From Actinomadura nitritigenes (GTDB lineage: Bacteria; Actinomycetota; Actinomycetes; Streptosporangiales; Streptosporangiaceae), in the NCBI RefSeq assembly GCF_017573545.1, contig NZ_JAGEOK010000001.1, positions 248,001-312,000 on the forward strand: 64,000 nucleotides of DNA, read 5' to 3'. The notes under the pieces were generated by a model that made no database searches, was not told the origin of the DNA, and saw nothing but the letters and a program-made list of their open reading frames with translations. The position numbers were made by a program, and so were the translations under genes. Position 1 is the stretch's first letter. Every line of letters begins with the position of its first letter. This document shows positions 26,075 through 35,031 of this stretch, one piece after another.

Positions 26075-26683
26075 ATGACGACGATCGCGCCCGAAGGGCT
26101 GCTCGCCATCGACGCGTCCGCGCAGGACCTGCTGTTCCGCGAGGCCCGCACCGCCAACACCTTCAGCGACGAGCCCGTGACCGACGATCAGCTCCGCGCG
26201 ATCTACGACCTGGTCAAGTGGGCGCCGACCGCGATGAACGCCCAGCCGCTGCGCCTCGTCGCCGTCCACACCCCGCAGGCGCGCGAGCGGCTCCTGCCGC
26301 TGATGGCCGAGGGGAACCGCGCCAAGACCGCGTCCGCGCCGCTCACCCTCATCGTCGCCGCCGACGAGGACTTCCACGAGCACCTCCCCGTCACCTTCCC
26401 GCACCGGGAGGGCGCCCGCGAGGCCATGCACGCCAACCCCGGCCGCCCCGCCATGGCCCGCTTCAACGCCTCCATCCAGCTCGGCTACCTCATCCTCGGC
26501 ATCCGCGCCGCCGGCCTCGCCGCCGGCCCGATGGCGGGCTTCGACGCCGCCGCCGTCGAGAAGGAGTTCCTCGAGGGCAACCAGCGCGCCATCGCCGTCG
26601 TCAACGCCGGCAAGCCCGGCCCGGACGCCTGGTTCCCCCGCAACCCCCGCCTCGAGTTCGAGCAGGCGGTGAAGGTTGTCTGA
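26075..26683 (+). CDS. Malonic semialdehyde reductase-like nitroreductase
   Basis: A 202-aa FMN-dependent nitroreductase-fold protein of the RutE/YdfN type that reduces malonic semialdehyde to 3-hydroxypropionate. Family landmarks are LLFREARTANTFSDEPVTDDQLRAIYDLVKWAPTAMNAQPLR at the N-terminus (FMN contacts) and SIQLGYLILGIRAAGLAAGPMAGFD. No other rut gene is nearby, so a general detoxifying role is equally possible. The ATG at 26075 has GGTGAGGAC upstream. The next gene, an exporter, starts inside its last codons, so they form an operon. Confidence 0.85.
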   Translation: MTTIAPEGLLAIDASAQDLLFREARTANTFSDEPVTDDQLRAIYDLVKWAPTAMNAQPLRLVAVHTPQARERLLPLMAEGNRAKTASAPLTLIVAADEDFHEHLPVTFPHREGAREAMHANPGRPAMARFNASIQLGYLILGIRAAGLAAGPMAGFDAAAVEKEFLEGNQRAIAVVNAGKPGPDAWFPRNPRLEFEQAVKVV

Positions 26684-27914
26684 ACCCCCCGCCGGGACGG
26701 CCGCGCCCGCGGGCGCGGCCGCCCGCGCGGACCGGCGGGTCGCGCTGATCCTGGTGCTGGGCGCGCTGAGCGCGATGGCGCCGCTGTCGATCGACATGTA
26801 CCTGCCGGCGCTGCCCCGGGTCGCGTCCGACCTGTCGACGGGCGCGGTGCAGGCGCAGCTCACCCTGACCGCCTGCGTGGCCGGGCTGGCCGTGGGTCAG
26901 GCCGTCGCGGGGCCGCTGAGCGACGCGCTCGGGCGGCGCAGGCCGCTGCTCGCCGGGCTGGCCGCGTACGCCGTCGCGTCGCTGCTGTGCGTCGCGGCGC
27001 CGAACGTGGAGACCCTGATCACGCTGCGGGTCGTGCAGGGCGCGGCCGGGGCGGCGGGGATCGTCATCGCGCGCGCCGTCGTCCGGGACCTGTACGACGG
27101 GGCGGCGGCGGCGCGGTTCTTCTCCTCGCTGATGCTCGTCAACGGGCTCGCGCCGATCCTGGCACCGGTCATCGGCGGGCAGCTGCTGCGGGTCATGCCG
27201 TGGCCCGGCGTCTTCGGCGTGCTGACCGGGATCGGCGTCGCGCTGCTCCTGGCGACGCTCGCCGGGCTCGGCGAGACCCTGCCGCCGGAGCGGCGGGAGA
27301 CCGGCGGCCTGCGCGCGACCGCCCGGACGTTCGGGGCGCTCGCGCGCGACCGGTCGTTCACCGGCCCCGCGCTGGCGCTCGCGCTGGCGTTCGCCGCGAT
27401 GTTCACCTACATCTCCGGCTCGCCGTTCGTCCTGCAGGACGTCTACCACCTCTCGCCGCAGGCGTTCAGCGTCGCCTTCGGCGTGAACTCGCTGGGCATC
27501 GTCGCGGCGGGCCAGGTCGGCGGGCGGCTCGCCGGGCGCGTGCCGCTGGGCCGGCTGATGGCGGCGGGACTGGCGACCGTCGCGGCGGGCGGGCTGCTGC
27601 TCCTCGGCGCCGTGCTCGCCGGGGGCGGGCTGCCCGCGGTGCTGCCGGCGCTGTTCCTCGTCGCGTCCGGGCAGGGGCTGATCATGCCGAACGCGACGGC
27701 GCTCGCGCTGGCCGGCCGGCCGCCGCGGGTCACCGGGAGCGCGTCGGCGCTGCTCGGCCTGTCGCAGTTCGCGCTCGGCGGGGCCGCCGGCCCGCTCGCC
27801 GGGATCGCCGGGCCGCGCACGGCGGTGCCCATGGCGGTGGCCATCGCGGTGCTGTCGCTGCTCGCCGCCGCCGTCGCCGCGGCCGCGCCGCCGAGGGTTG
27901 CGTCAGCGAACTGA
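26676..27914 (+). CDS. MFS multidrug transporter, Bcr/CflA family
   Basis: A 412-aa, twelve-helix major-facilitator exporter of the drug:proton antiporter Bcr/CflA group. The family start ALSAMAPLSIDMYLPALPRVASDL is plain, and the loop 2-3 motif is GPLSDALGRRRPLLAG. It would export an amphipathic drug or metabolite across the inner membrane. The start is taken as TTG at 26676, overlapping the nitroreductase stop by 8 bp; any later start would cut the first membrane helix. It may work with the nitroreductase in resistance to a compound (inference). Confidence 0.85.
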   Translation: MSEPPAGTAAPAGAAARADRRVALILVLGALSAMAPLSIDMYLPALPRVASDLSTGAVQAQLTLTACVAGLAVGQAVAGPLSDALGRRRPLLAGLAAYAVASLLCVAAPNVETLITLRVVQGAAGAAGIVIARAVVRDLYDGAAAARFFSSLMLVNGLAPILAPVIGGQLLRVMPWPGVFGVLTGIGVALLLATLAGLGETLPPERRETGGLRATARTFGALARDRSFTGPALALALAFAAMFTYISGSPFVLQDVYHLSPQAFSVAFGVNSLGIVAAGQVGGRLAGRVPLGRLMAAGLATVAAGGLLLLGAVLAGGGLPAVLPALFLVASGQGLIMPNATALALAGRPPRVTGSASALLGLSQFALGGAAGPLAGIAGPRTAVPMAVAIAVLSLLAAAVAAAAPPRVASAN

Positions 27915-27928
27915 CCGTGCGTACGGTC
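27898..27928 (+). promoter_or_regulatory. Putative leaderless promoter and TetR-like operator
   Basis: TTGCGT (27898-27903), 18 bp and TACGGT (27922-27927) lie 6 nt before the GTG of the LLM gene. The perfect palindrome GACCGT-GCGT-ACGGTC (27913-27928) covers the -10. Confidence 0.45.
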
Positions 27929-27933
27929 GGGAC

Positions 27934-28848
27934 GTGATCGTTCGCATCGGCATGGCGCCCGCGCCCGGCGCGCTCGGACCCGACTCCCTCACCGCCCTCG
28001 TCCTCGGCCTCGAACGCGAGGGCTTCGACTCGCTCTGGGTCTCCGAGCGGGCGTCCGGACCGGCGCTCGATCCCGTCGTCGTCCTCGCGCACGCGGCGGC
28101 GCTGACGTCCAGGATCAAGCTCGGCACCGCGGTCATGACGGTGCCCGGCCGCTCCCCCGCCCTGCTCGCCAAGGAGCTGGCGTCCCTGGACGTGCTGTCG
28201 CGCGGCCGGCTGCTGCCCGCGTTCGGGCTCGGCCAGCGGCTGCCCGCCGAGCAGCAGGCGTTCGGCGTCCGCCGGGAGGAGCGCGCCGCGATCTTCGAGG
28301 AGGCGCTGCCGCTGCTGCGCCGCTTCTGGGCCGGCGACGCCGTCGTCCACGACGGCGCGCGCTTCCGCTACGACGGGCTGCGGATCGAGCCGAGGCCCGT
28401 CAAGGGCGGCTTCGACGTGTGGATGGGCGGGACGTCGGACGCGGAGCTGCGCCGCACCGGGCGGCTGTCGGACGGCTGGCTCGCCGCGTTCACCACGCCC
28501 GCCGAGGCCGAGCGCGGCCGCGTCGCGGTGCAGGAGGCCGCCGCGGCCGCCGGGCGCGAGATCGAGGAGGAGCACTTCGGCGCCGTCGTCCCGTACCGGC
28601 GCGGCCCCCTGCCCGAGGAGGCGGCGGCCCGGTTCGCGCGCGTCCGCAGGATCAGCGGCCCGGCCGATCCCGCCGACGTCGTCCCCGACCTCGACGGCCT
28701 GGAGGCGCACCTCAAGCGGCTGGTGGAGGCGGGCCTGTCCAAGTTCGTCCTCGCCCCGCTGTCCGCCCCGGACGACTGGAACGCCGAACTCGCCGACCTC
28801 CGCGACGCGGCGCTGTTCCTGCAATCCCGGCCCAGGCGCCTCGCCTAG
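27934..28848 (+). CDS. LLM-class F420-dependent oxidoreductase
   Basis: A 304-aa TIM-barrel protein of the luciferase-like monooxygenase class, in the F420-using actinobacterial branch. Landmarks are GLEREGFDSLWVSERASGPALDPVVVLAHAAALTSRIKLGTAVMTVPGRSP and LASLDVLSRGRLLPAFGLGQ. FDVWMGGTSDAELRRTGRLSDGW carries the usual substrate and cofactor loop. The oxidation substrate cannot be told. The GTG at 27934 follows a palindrome and -10 by 6 nt. Downstream, a 20-bp perfect hairpin separates it from the convergent TetR gene. Confidence 0.85.
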   Translation: MIVRIGMAPAPGALGPDSLTALVLGLEREGFDSLWVSERASGPALDPVVVLAHAAALTSRIKLGTAVMTVPGRSPALLAKELASLDVLSRGRLLPAFGLGQRLPAEQQAFGVRREERAAIFEEALPLLRRFWAGDAVVHDGARFRYDGLRIEPRPVKGGFDVWMGGTSDAELRRTGRLSDGWLAAFTTPAEAERGRVAVQEAAAAAGREIEEEHFGAVVPYRRGPLPEEAAARFARVRRISGPADPADVVPDLDGLEAHLKRLVEAGLSKFVLAPLSAPDDWNAELADLRDAALFLQSRPRRLA

Positions 28849-28969
28849 TCGGCTCGCCCCCTGACCGGTCTCGGGCGAGCGCGGCATCGCTTCGCGATCT
28901 GGCCGGGCTCCCCGAGGGGCGGTGTCCTGGTGGGGACAGCCCCCGCCCCCGGCGAAGCGGACTGACCGG

Positions 28970-29019
28970 CGCCCTCGACTGACCGGCGCTCCGTTCCGGG
29001 CGCCGGTCAGTCGAGGGCG
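28970..29019. terminator. 20-bp perfect hairpin, bidirectional terminator
   Basis: Arms 28970-28989 and 29000-29019 are exactly complementary, with a 10-nt loop. The right arm includes the stop codon of the convergent TetR gene (29007-29009). No T-tract on either side, as is common in GC-rich actinomycetes. Confidence 0.75.
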
Positions 29020-29633
29020 GCGAGGATGAAGTCGGCGACCTCGGCGGCCAGGTCGGCGGCGGGCTTCGGGCCGTCGGCCCGGTACCAGCGCGGGAGCTGG
29101 TTCACCATGCCGAGCGCGACGATCGTGACGGTGTCGGCGGGCGTCGGGGTGGTGAACGAGCCGTCCCGCTTGCCCTGCTCGACGAGCCCGCGGAAGGTGT
29201 TGTGGTACCGGCGGCGGTCGGCGCGGACGGCGTGCATGCGGACGTCGTCGAGCCGGTGCATCTCGCGGCCGAACACCTTCGCCTCGTCGATGTGCTCGGC
29301 GGTGCTGAGGATCAGCCCGGTGAGCACCCGGCGGACGGCCTCGCGCGGCGGGAGCCCCTCGGCGAGGACGGCGTCGAGGTCGGCGAGCTGCCGCGCGATG
29401 AGCGAGTGGTAGATCTCGTAGAGCAGGGCGTCCTTGGAGTCGAAGTAGTGGTAGAGGGCGCCCTTGGTGACCTCGGCGGCCTCGACGATGCCCTGGACGG
29501 ACGTCCCGTCGAAGCCGCGCTCGGCGAACAGCCGCAGGGCGGCGTCCAGGATGCGCCGCTCCACGGGGCTGCGCCGGACCGGCGCGGGCTCCGCGCCGTC
29601 CGCCGCCGCGTCCGTAGGCTGGGTCTCGGTCAT
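29007..29633 (-). CDS. TetR/AcrR family transcriptional regulator
   Basis: A 208-aa one-domain-plus-HTH repressor. The N-terminal HTH (about 30-75) reads RRILDAALRLFAERGFDGTSVQGIVEAAEVTKGALYHYFDSKDALL. The C-terminal ligand domain is of the KstR2-like type found in fatty-acid and steroid regulators. The ATG at 29633 is fixed by GGGGAGGAG; longer versions run through the operator. A perfect ACCGACCGGTCGGT palindrome lies between it and the divergent phosphotriesterase gene, so it probably represses itself and that gene. Confidence 0.87.
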   Translation of the reverse strand: MTETQPTDAAADGAEPAPVRRSPVERRILDAALRLFAERGFDGTSVQGIVEAAEVTKGALYHYFDSKDALLYEIYHSLIARQLADLDAVLAEGLPPREAVRRVLTGLILSTAEHIDEAKVFGREMHRLDDVRMHAVRADRRRYHNTFRGLVEQGKRDGSFTTPTPADTVTIVALGMVNQLPRWYRADGPKPAADLAAEVADFILAALD

Positions 29634-29685
29634 CGGCGCTCCTCCCCATTGACGCGCCCGCGTCCACGGACATAGCTTGCCAGAA

Positions 29686-29699
29686 ACCGACCGGTCGGT
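29686..29699. promoter_or_regulatory. Perfect 14-bp palindrome, TetR operator
   Basis: ACCGACC-GGTCGGT sits 52 bp before the TetR start and 37 bp before the phosphotriesterase start, in the shared intergenic region. It is a typical TetR-family operator shape. Confidence 0.7.
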
Positions 29700-29736
29700 A
29701 TGCACCCGTCCCAGCCTGGATCGAGGGAGATCCCTG

Positions 29737-30717
29737 ATGCCCGCAGTCGAGACCGTCCGCGGACCCGTCGACGTCGCCGCCCTGGGTCGCACGTACATGC
29801 ACGAGCACGTCTTCTGCCTCAGCGCCGAGCACGTCGAGAACTACGGCGCGGGCGACTGGTGGGACGAGGAGGAGAAGGTCGCCGACGCGGTGGCCAAGCT
29901 GCGGGAGCTGCCCGCGCGCGGCATCACCGCGATCGCGGACCCGACCGTGTGGGGCCTCGGCCGCTACATCCCGCGCATCCAGCGGATCGCCGAGCAGGTC
30001 CCCGAGCTCAACATCATCGCGGCCACCGGGATCTACACCTACAACGACCTGCCGTTCCAGTTCCACTACCGCGGGCCGGGAACGCTGATGGACGACGGCC
30101 ACGACCCGATGGTCGGCTACTTCGTCCGCGACCTGACGCAGGGCATCGCCGGCACCGGCGTCAAGGCCGCGTTCCTCAAGTGCGCGATGGACGCGCCGGG
30201 CCTCACCCCCGGCGTCGAGCGGGTGCTGCGGGCCGTCGCGGCCGCGCACCGGGAGACGGGCGCCCCGGTGACGGTGCACACCGAGAGCTCGATCCACGCG
30301 GGCCGGACGGTCGTGGAGATCCTCGGCAAGGAGGGCGTCGACCTGAGCAAGGTCGTCGTCGGGCACGCCGGGGACAGCAACGACCTCGACTACCTGATGG
30401 AGCTGGCGGACACCGGCGCGATCCTCGGCATGGACCGGTTCGGCCTGGACGTCATCAACCCGACCGCCGACCGGGTCAGGACCGTCGCGGCGCTGTGCGA
30501 GCGCGGCTACGCCGACCGGATGGTGCTCAGCCACGACGCGAGCTGCTTCATCGACTGGTTCGGTCCCGACCCGGCGACCGTCCCGGCGTTCGCGCCGAAC
30601 TGGAACTACCGGCACATCAGCGACGACGTGCTGCCCGCACTGCGCGAGGCGGGCGTGCCGGACGGGCAGATCGACCAGATGCTCGTCGCGAACCCGCGCC
30701 GCTACTTCACCCGCTGA
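29737..30717 (+). CDS. Phosphotriesterase-family metal-dependent hydrolase (likely lactonase)
   Basis: A 326-aa amidohydrolase-superfamily enzyme of the phosphotriesterase type. All binuclear-centre ligands are seen: H22 and H24 (YMHEHVF), the carbamylated K148 (AAFLKCAMD), H181 (VTVHTES), H210 (VVGHAGD) and D267 (LSHDASC). This fits phosphotriesterase-like lactonases, which hydrolyse N-acyl-homoserine or other lactones, with organophosphate cleavage as a side activity. The ATG at 29737 has GAGGGAG upstream. Divergent from a TetR repressor through a perfect operator, so probably substrate-induced. A GC hairpin follows. Confidence 0.87.
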   Translation: MPAVETVRGPVDVAALGRTYMHEHVFCLSAEHVENYGAGDWWDEEEKVADAVAKLRELPARGITAIADPTVWGLGRYIPRIQRIAEQVPELNIIAATGIYTYNDLPFQFHYRGPGTLMDDGHDPMVGYFVRDLTQGIAGTGVKAAFLKCAMDAPGLTPGVERVLRAVAAAHRETGAPVTVHTESSIHAGRTVVEILGKEGVDLSKVVVGHAGDSNDLDYLMELADTGAILGMDRFGLDVINPTADRVRTVAALCERGYADRMVLSHDASCFIDWFGPDPATVPAFAPNWNYRHISDDVLPALREAGVPDGQIDQMLVANPRRYFTR

Positions 30718-30719
30718 CA

Positions 30720-30739
30720 GCGCGCGCCACGGCGCGCGC
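30720..30739 (+). terminator. GC hairpin after the phosphotriesterase gene
   Basis: GCGCGCGCC and GGCGCGCGC are separated by two bases, giving an effective stem of about 7 bp with a 6-nt loop directly after the stop codon. Confidence 0.45.
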
Positions 30740-30870
30740 CTCGCAGCCGGGCGGCGTCTCCCGAGCGCGTCTCCATCCATAACGGTTAGCCATGAGGTGG
30801 TCAAGAAGCCGTCTCAAGGACTAATCCCCCCGGATCGGGAATCATGGGTGGAAACTGCTAGGAGGCGCCG

Positions 30871-31959
30871 GTGAACGAGGTCTTCGAGCATCGCGGGCTC
30901 CGCGCCGCGATCCCCATGCTGCTGGTGGCGCTGCTGGTCCTCGTCGCGCCCGGCTGCCAGGCGCTCGACCGCGGCGGTGCGGGCCCGGAGGACGTCCCGC
31001 CGCCGGTCAAGACGCCGGTCGTCCAGCACGAGAAGCCGAGCGGGCGCCGCCCCGGCGTCGTCAACATCGACACCGAGCAGGGCCTGAACAGCACCCGCGC
31101 CGCCGGCACCGGGATCGTCATGGACCCCTCCGGGCTGGTGCTGACCAACAACCACGTCATCCAGGGCGCCACCACGATCAAGGGCACCGACACCGACAAC
31201 CGGCGCTCCTACACCGCCCAGATCGTCGGCTACGACCGGCAGAGCGACGTCGCCGTGATCCGGCTGTTCGGCGCCGCCCGGCTGAAGGCCGCGGTGTTCG
31301 GCGACCCGTCCTCGGTGGGCGTCGGCGACCCCGTCACCGCCGTCGGCAACGCCGGCGGCAAGGGCGGCACCCCGACGGTCGTCACCGGCAAGGTCACCTC
31401 GCTGGACCAGACGGTCACCGCCCGCGACGACAGCGACGGCACCTCCGAGCGGCTCACCGGCATGATCGAGACGAGCGCGCCGATCAGGCCGGGCGACTCC
31501 GGCGGCCCGCTGCTGAACACCCGCGGCCGGGTCATCGGCATCAACACCGCGGCGTCCGCGTCGTTCACCGTCGGCAGGTCCAAGCCGAAGGGCACCCACC
31601 GCGGCTACGCCATCCCGTCCGACCGGGCCCTCGCGATCGCCCGGCAGATCGCCCGCGGCCAGGCGTCGGCGACCGTGCACATCGGCCCGACCGCCATGCT
31701 CGGGGTGAAGGTCCGCTCCGGCGACACCCAGGGCGCCCAGGTGGCCGAGGTCGTGCCCGGCACCCCGGCCGACGAGGCCGGCGTCCCGGTCGGCGCCACG
31801 ATCATCTCGCTCGGCGGCGCCACGGTCGACTCGCCGACGACGCTCACCGGGCTGATGCTCGCCCACCATCCCGGCGAGACCGTCCGGCTGGAATGGTTCA
31901 CCGCCCAGGGCACCCGGTCGGCCGCCGCGCTCCGCCTGGCCGACGGCCCGCCGCAGTAG
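30871..31959 (+). CDS. HtrA-like S1C serine protease with PDZ domain, probable lipoprotein
   Basis: A 362-aa exported trypsin-like protease. A hydrophobic signal segment (residues 11-27) ends in APGC with C29, a passable lipobox. The catalytic triad is H95 (TNNHVI), D126 (SDVAVIRL) and S210 (RPGDSGGPL). A PDZ domain follows (about 270-355; LGVKVRSGDTQGAQVAEVVPGTPADEAGVPVGATI). The role is quality control or regulated cleavage outside the membrane. The GTG at 30871 has AGGAGG 5 nt upstream. It stands alone, with 153 bp before it and the molybdoenzyme gene 111 bp after. Confidence 0.87.
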   Translation: MNEVFEHRGLRAAIPMLLVALLVLVAPGCQALDRGGAGPEDVPPPVKTPVVQHEKPSGRRPGVVNIDTEQGLNSTRAAGTGIVMDPSGLVLTNNHVIQGATTIKGTDTDNRRSYTAQIVGYDRQSDVAVIRLFGAARLKAAVFGDPSSVGVGDPVTAVGNAGGKGGTPTVVTGKVTSLDQTVTARDDSDGTSERLTGMIETSAPIRPGDSGGPLLNTRGRVIGINTAASASFTVGRSKPKGTHRGYAIPSDRALAIARQIARGQASATVHIGPTAMLGVKVRSGDTQGAQVAEVVPGTPADEAGVPVGATIISLGGATVDSPTTLTGLMLAHHPGETVRLEWFTAQGTRSAAALRLADGPPQ

Positions 31960-32070
31960 CCCGGGCGTCCTCGCGGCGGCGCCCGGGCCCCCGCTGGACG
32001 CGACTGGCCCGCGCGGAGACGGCCCGCGGCGTGCGACAGTGGAGGCACCCGACCCGCGAGGATGTGAACC

Positions 32071-34347
32071 ATGACCCGCAAGGCGCCCGCCGACGACTTC
32101 GACGACACCGGGATGCGGGTGTCGGAGCCGAAGACGTGGGCCGCCGGCGTCCCCGGCGTCACGGCGGCGCTGCGCCAGTCCTACGACCAGATGGGCGTCC
32201 GCCGGACGGCGCTGACGCTGCTGCGCGTCAACCAGAAGCAGGGGTTCGACTGCCCCGGCTGCGCGTGGCCGGAGGGCGACCACCGGCACGTCGCCGAGTT
32301 CTGCGAGAACGGCGCCAAGGCCGTCGCGGAGGAGGCGACGACGCGGCGCGTCACCCGCGAGTTCTTCGCCGCGCACACCGTGGACGAGCTGGCCGGGCGC
32401 TCCGACCACTGGCTCGGGCAGCAGGGCCGGCTGACCGAGCCGATGCTGAAGCGCGCCGGGTCCGCGCACTACGAGCCGGTGTCGTGGGACGAGGCGATCG
32501 GGCTGCTGGCGGCGGAGCTGAAGGCGCTGGACTCCCCCGACGAGGCCGTCTTCTACACCTCGGGGCGCACCAGCAACGAGGCCGCGTTCGCCTACCAGCT
32601 GTTCGCCCGCGCGTTCGGCACCAACAACCTGCCCGACTGCAGCAACATGTGCCACGAGTCGTCCGGGTCGGCGCTCGGCGAGACGATCGGCGTCGGCAAG
32701 GGCTCGGTGCTGCTGGAGGACCTCTACCGGGCCGACCTGATCTTCGTCGTCGGGCAGAACCCCGGCACCAACCACCCGCGCATGCTGTCCGCGCTGGAGC
32801 GGGCCAAGAAGGGCGGCGCGCGGATCGTCGCGGTGAACCCGCTGCCCGAGGCCGGGCTGATGCGGTTCAAGAACCCGCAGCGCCCGTCCGGCGTCACCGG
32901 GCACGGCACCGCGCTCGCCGACCGGTTCCTGCAGATCCGGCTGAACGGCGACCTCGCGCTCTTCCAGGCGCTGAACCGGATGCTCCTGGAGTCCGACGCG
33001 CCCGGCGCCCTCGACCGGGAGTTCCTCGACGCCCACACCCACGGGTTCGAGGCGTTCGAGAGGCACGTCCGCGGCCTCGACTGGGACGACGTCCTGGAGG
33101 CGACCGGGCTGACCCGCGGCGAGATCGCCGCGACGCTCGGGGACGTCCTCGCGTCGGAGCGGATCGTGGTGTGCTGGGCGATGGGCCTCACCCAGCACCG
33201 CAACTCGGTGCCGACGATCCGCGAGGTCGTCAACTTCCTGCTGCTGCGCGGCAACATCGGCCGGCCCGGCGCGGGCGTCTGCCCGGTCCGCGGCCACTCC
33301 AACGTCCAGGGCGACCGGACGATGGGCATCTACGAGAAGCCCAAGCCCGAGTTCCTCGACGCGCTCGCCGCGGAGTTCGCGTTCGACCCGCCGCGCGAGC
33401 ACGGCCTCGACACCGTCGACGCGATCCGCGCGATGCGCGACGGCAAGGCCACGGTGTTCCTCGGCATGGGCGGCAACTTCGTCCGCGCCACGCCCGACTC
33501 CGACGTCACCGAGAGGGCGCTGCGCTCCTGCCGGCTCACCGCGCAGGTGTCGACGAAGCTGAACCGCTCGCACGCGGTGACCGGCGAGCTCGCCCTCATC
33601 CTGCCGACGCTCGGCCGCACCGAGCGCGACGAGCAGGCGTCCGGGCCGCAGTTCGTCTCGGTCGAGGACTCCATGGGCATGGTGCACGCCTCCCGCGGCC
33701 GCCTCGCGCCCGCCTCGGAGCACCTGCTCTCCGAGGTCGCGATCGTCTGCCGCCTCGCCCGCGCGACGCTCGGCGGGTCCGGCATCGCCTGGGACGCGAT
33801 GGAACGCGACTACGACGTGATCCGCGACCACGTGTCCCGCGTCGTCCCCGGCTTCGCCGACTACAACGCCCGCGTCCGCGAGCCCGGCGGCTTCACCCTC
33901 CCGCACGCGCCGCGCGACGAGCGCCGCTTCCCGACCGCCACCGGCAAGGCCAACCTCACCGTCAACGAGCTGGAGGTGCTGCGCGTCCCGGAGGGGCGGC
34001 TGCTGCTCCAGACCGTCCGCAGCCACGACCAGTACAACACCACCATCTACGGCCTGGACGACCGCTACCGCGGCGTCAAGGCGGGGCGCCGCGTCGTGTT
34101 CGTCAACCCCGAGGACCTGGCCGGGCTCGGCATCGCCGACGGCGCCACGGTCGACCTGGTGTCGGAGTGGACCGACGGCGTCGAGCGCCGCGCCCCCGCC
34201 TTCCGCGCCGTGGCCTACCCGACCGCCCGCGGCTGCGCCGCCGCCTACTTCCCGGAGACGAACGTCCTGGTCCCCCTCGACAGCACCGCCGAGGTCAGCA
34301 ACACCCCCACCTCCAAGTCCGTGATCATCCGTCTGGTCCCGGCCTGA
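32071..34347 (+). CDS. FdhF/YdeP family molybdopterin oxidoreductase
   Basis: A 758-aa cytosolic molybdenum enzyme of the formate-dehydrogenase-H/YdeP family. CPGC near residue 60 is the remnant of the iron-sulfur motif of this group. YTSGRTSNEAAFAYQLFARAFGTNNLPDCSNMCHE and VGQNPGTNHPRML are the cofactor-binding blocks, and LLQTVRSHDQYNTTIYGLDDRYRGVKAGRR lies in the C-terminal domain. The family is linked to acid resistance in E. coli, but the physiological substrate is unknown. No electron-transfer subunit is adjacent. GAGGA before the ATG. Confidence 0.9.
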   Translation: MTRKAPADDFDDTGMRVSEPKTWAAGVPGVTAALRQSYDQMGVRRTALTLLRVNQKQGFDCPGCAWPEGDHRHVAEFCENGAKAVAEEATTRRVTREFFAAHTVDELAGRSDHWLGQQGRLTEPMLKRAGSAHYEPVSWDEAIGLLAAELKALDSPDEAVFYTSGRTSNEAAFAYQLFARAFGTNNLPDCSNMCHESSGSALGETIGVGKGSVLLEDLYRADLIFVVGQNPGTNHPRMLSALERAKKGGARIVAVNPLPEAGLMRFKNPQRPSGVTGHGTALADRFLQIRLNGDLALFQALNRMLLESDAPGALDREFLDAHTHGFEAFERHVRGLDWDDVLEATGLTRGEIAATLGDVLASERIVVCWAMGLTQHRNSVPTIREVVNFLLLRGNIGRPGAGVCPVRGHSNVQGDRTMGIYEKPKPEFLDALAAEFAFDPPREHGLDTVDAIRAMRDGKATVFLGMGGNFVRATPDSDVTERALRSCRLTAQVSTKLNRSHAVTGELALILPTLGRTERDEQASGPQFVSVEDSMGMVHASRGRLAPASEHLLSEVAIVCRLARATLGGSGIAWDAMERDYDVIRDHVSRVVPGFADYNARVREPGGFTLPHAPRDERRFPTATGKANLTVNELEVLRVPEGRLLLQTVRSHDQYNTTIYGLDDRYRGVKAGRRVVFVNPEDLAGLGIADGATVDLVSEWTDGVERRAPAFRAVAYPTARGCAAAYFPETNVLVPLDSTAEVSNTPTSKSVIIRLVPA

Positions 34348-34364
34348 CCGTCTAGGCTCGGGGC

Positions 34365-35018
34365 ATGACGAACCTGCCGGAGCACGCCGGTACGCCGGAG
34401 ATGCGGGCCGGTGACGCCGACCGCGACCGGGTCGCGCAGGTGCTGCGCGACGCGGCCGGCGACGGACGGCTCACGCTCGAGGAGCTCGACGAGCGCCTGG
34501 ACGCGGTGTACGCGGCGAAGACCTACGCCGACCTGGAGCCGCTCACCCGCGACCTGCCGGTGACGGGGACGGGCACCGCGCCCGCTCCCCTCGGCGGCGC
34601 CGACCGGCGCCCGGTCGACGGCGCCCCGTCCTGGTCGTCCGGCATCGGCGTCATGAGCGGCTTCACCCGGACCGGCGTGTGGAACGTCCCCCGGGCGTTC
34701 ACCGCGTTCGCGTTCTGGGGCGGCGGCAAGATCGACCTGCGCGAGGCCCGCTTCACCGGCTCCGAGGTGACGATCCGCGCGTTCGCCCTCATGGGCGGCG
34801 TCCAGATCATCGTGCCCGACGACATCACGGTGCACGTCAAGGGCATCGGCGTCATGGGCGGGTTCGACCACGGCGCGAGCGCCGCCGGCGCCCCCGGCTC
34901 CCCCACGGTCGTCGTGAAGGGCTTCGCGTTCTGGGGCGGCGTGGACGTCAAGCGCAAGCCCCGCCGCCGGCAGAAGAAGCTCCGCAACGAACCGGAGGAC
35001 CGCGGACCCGGCGACTGA
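34365..35018 (+). CDS. DUF1707 / LiaF-like domain protein
   Basis: A 217-aa protein with an N-terminal DUF1707 domain (MRAGDADRDRVAQVLRDAAGDGRLTLEELDERLDAVYAAKTYADLEPLTRDLP, residues about 13-66). The C-terminal half has the repeated AFAFWGGGKIDLREA / FALMGGVQIIVPDDITVHVKGIGVMGGF / FAFWGGVDV pattern of the cell-wall-stress LiaF (DUF2154) family. No membrane helix is evident. It probably senses or responds to envelope stress (inference). It starts 18 nt after the molybdoenzyme gene and converges with the aldo/keto reductase. Confidence 0.82.
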   Translation: MTNLPEHAGTPEMRAGDADRDRVAQVLRDAAGDGRLTLEELDERLDAVYAAKTYADLEPLTRDLPVTGTGTAPAPLGGADRRPVDGAPSWSSGIGVMSGFTRTGVWNVPRAFTAFAFWGGGKIDLREARFTGSEVTIRAFALMGGVQIIVPDDITVHVKGIGVMGGFDHGASAAGAPGSPTVVVKGFAFWGGVDVKRKPRRRQKKLRNEPEDRGPGD

Positions 35019-35031
35019 GCCGCGCGTCCGG

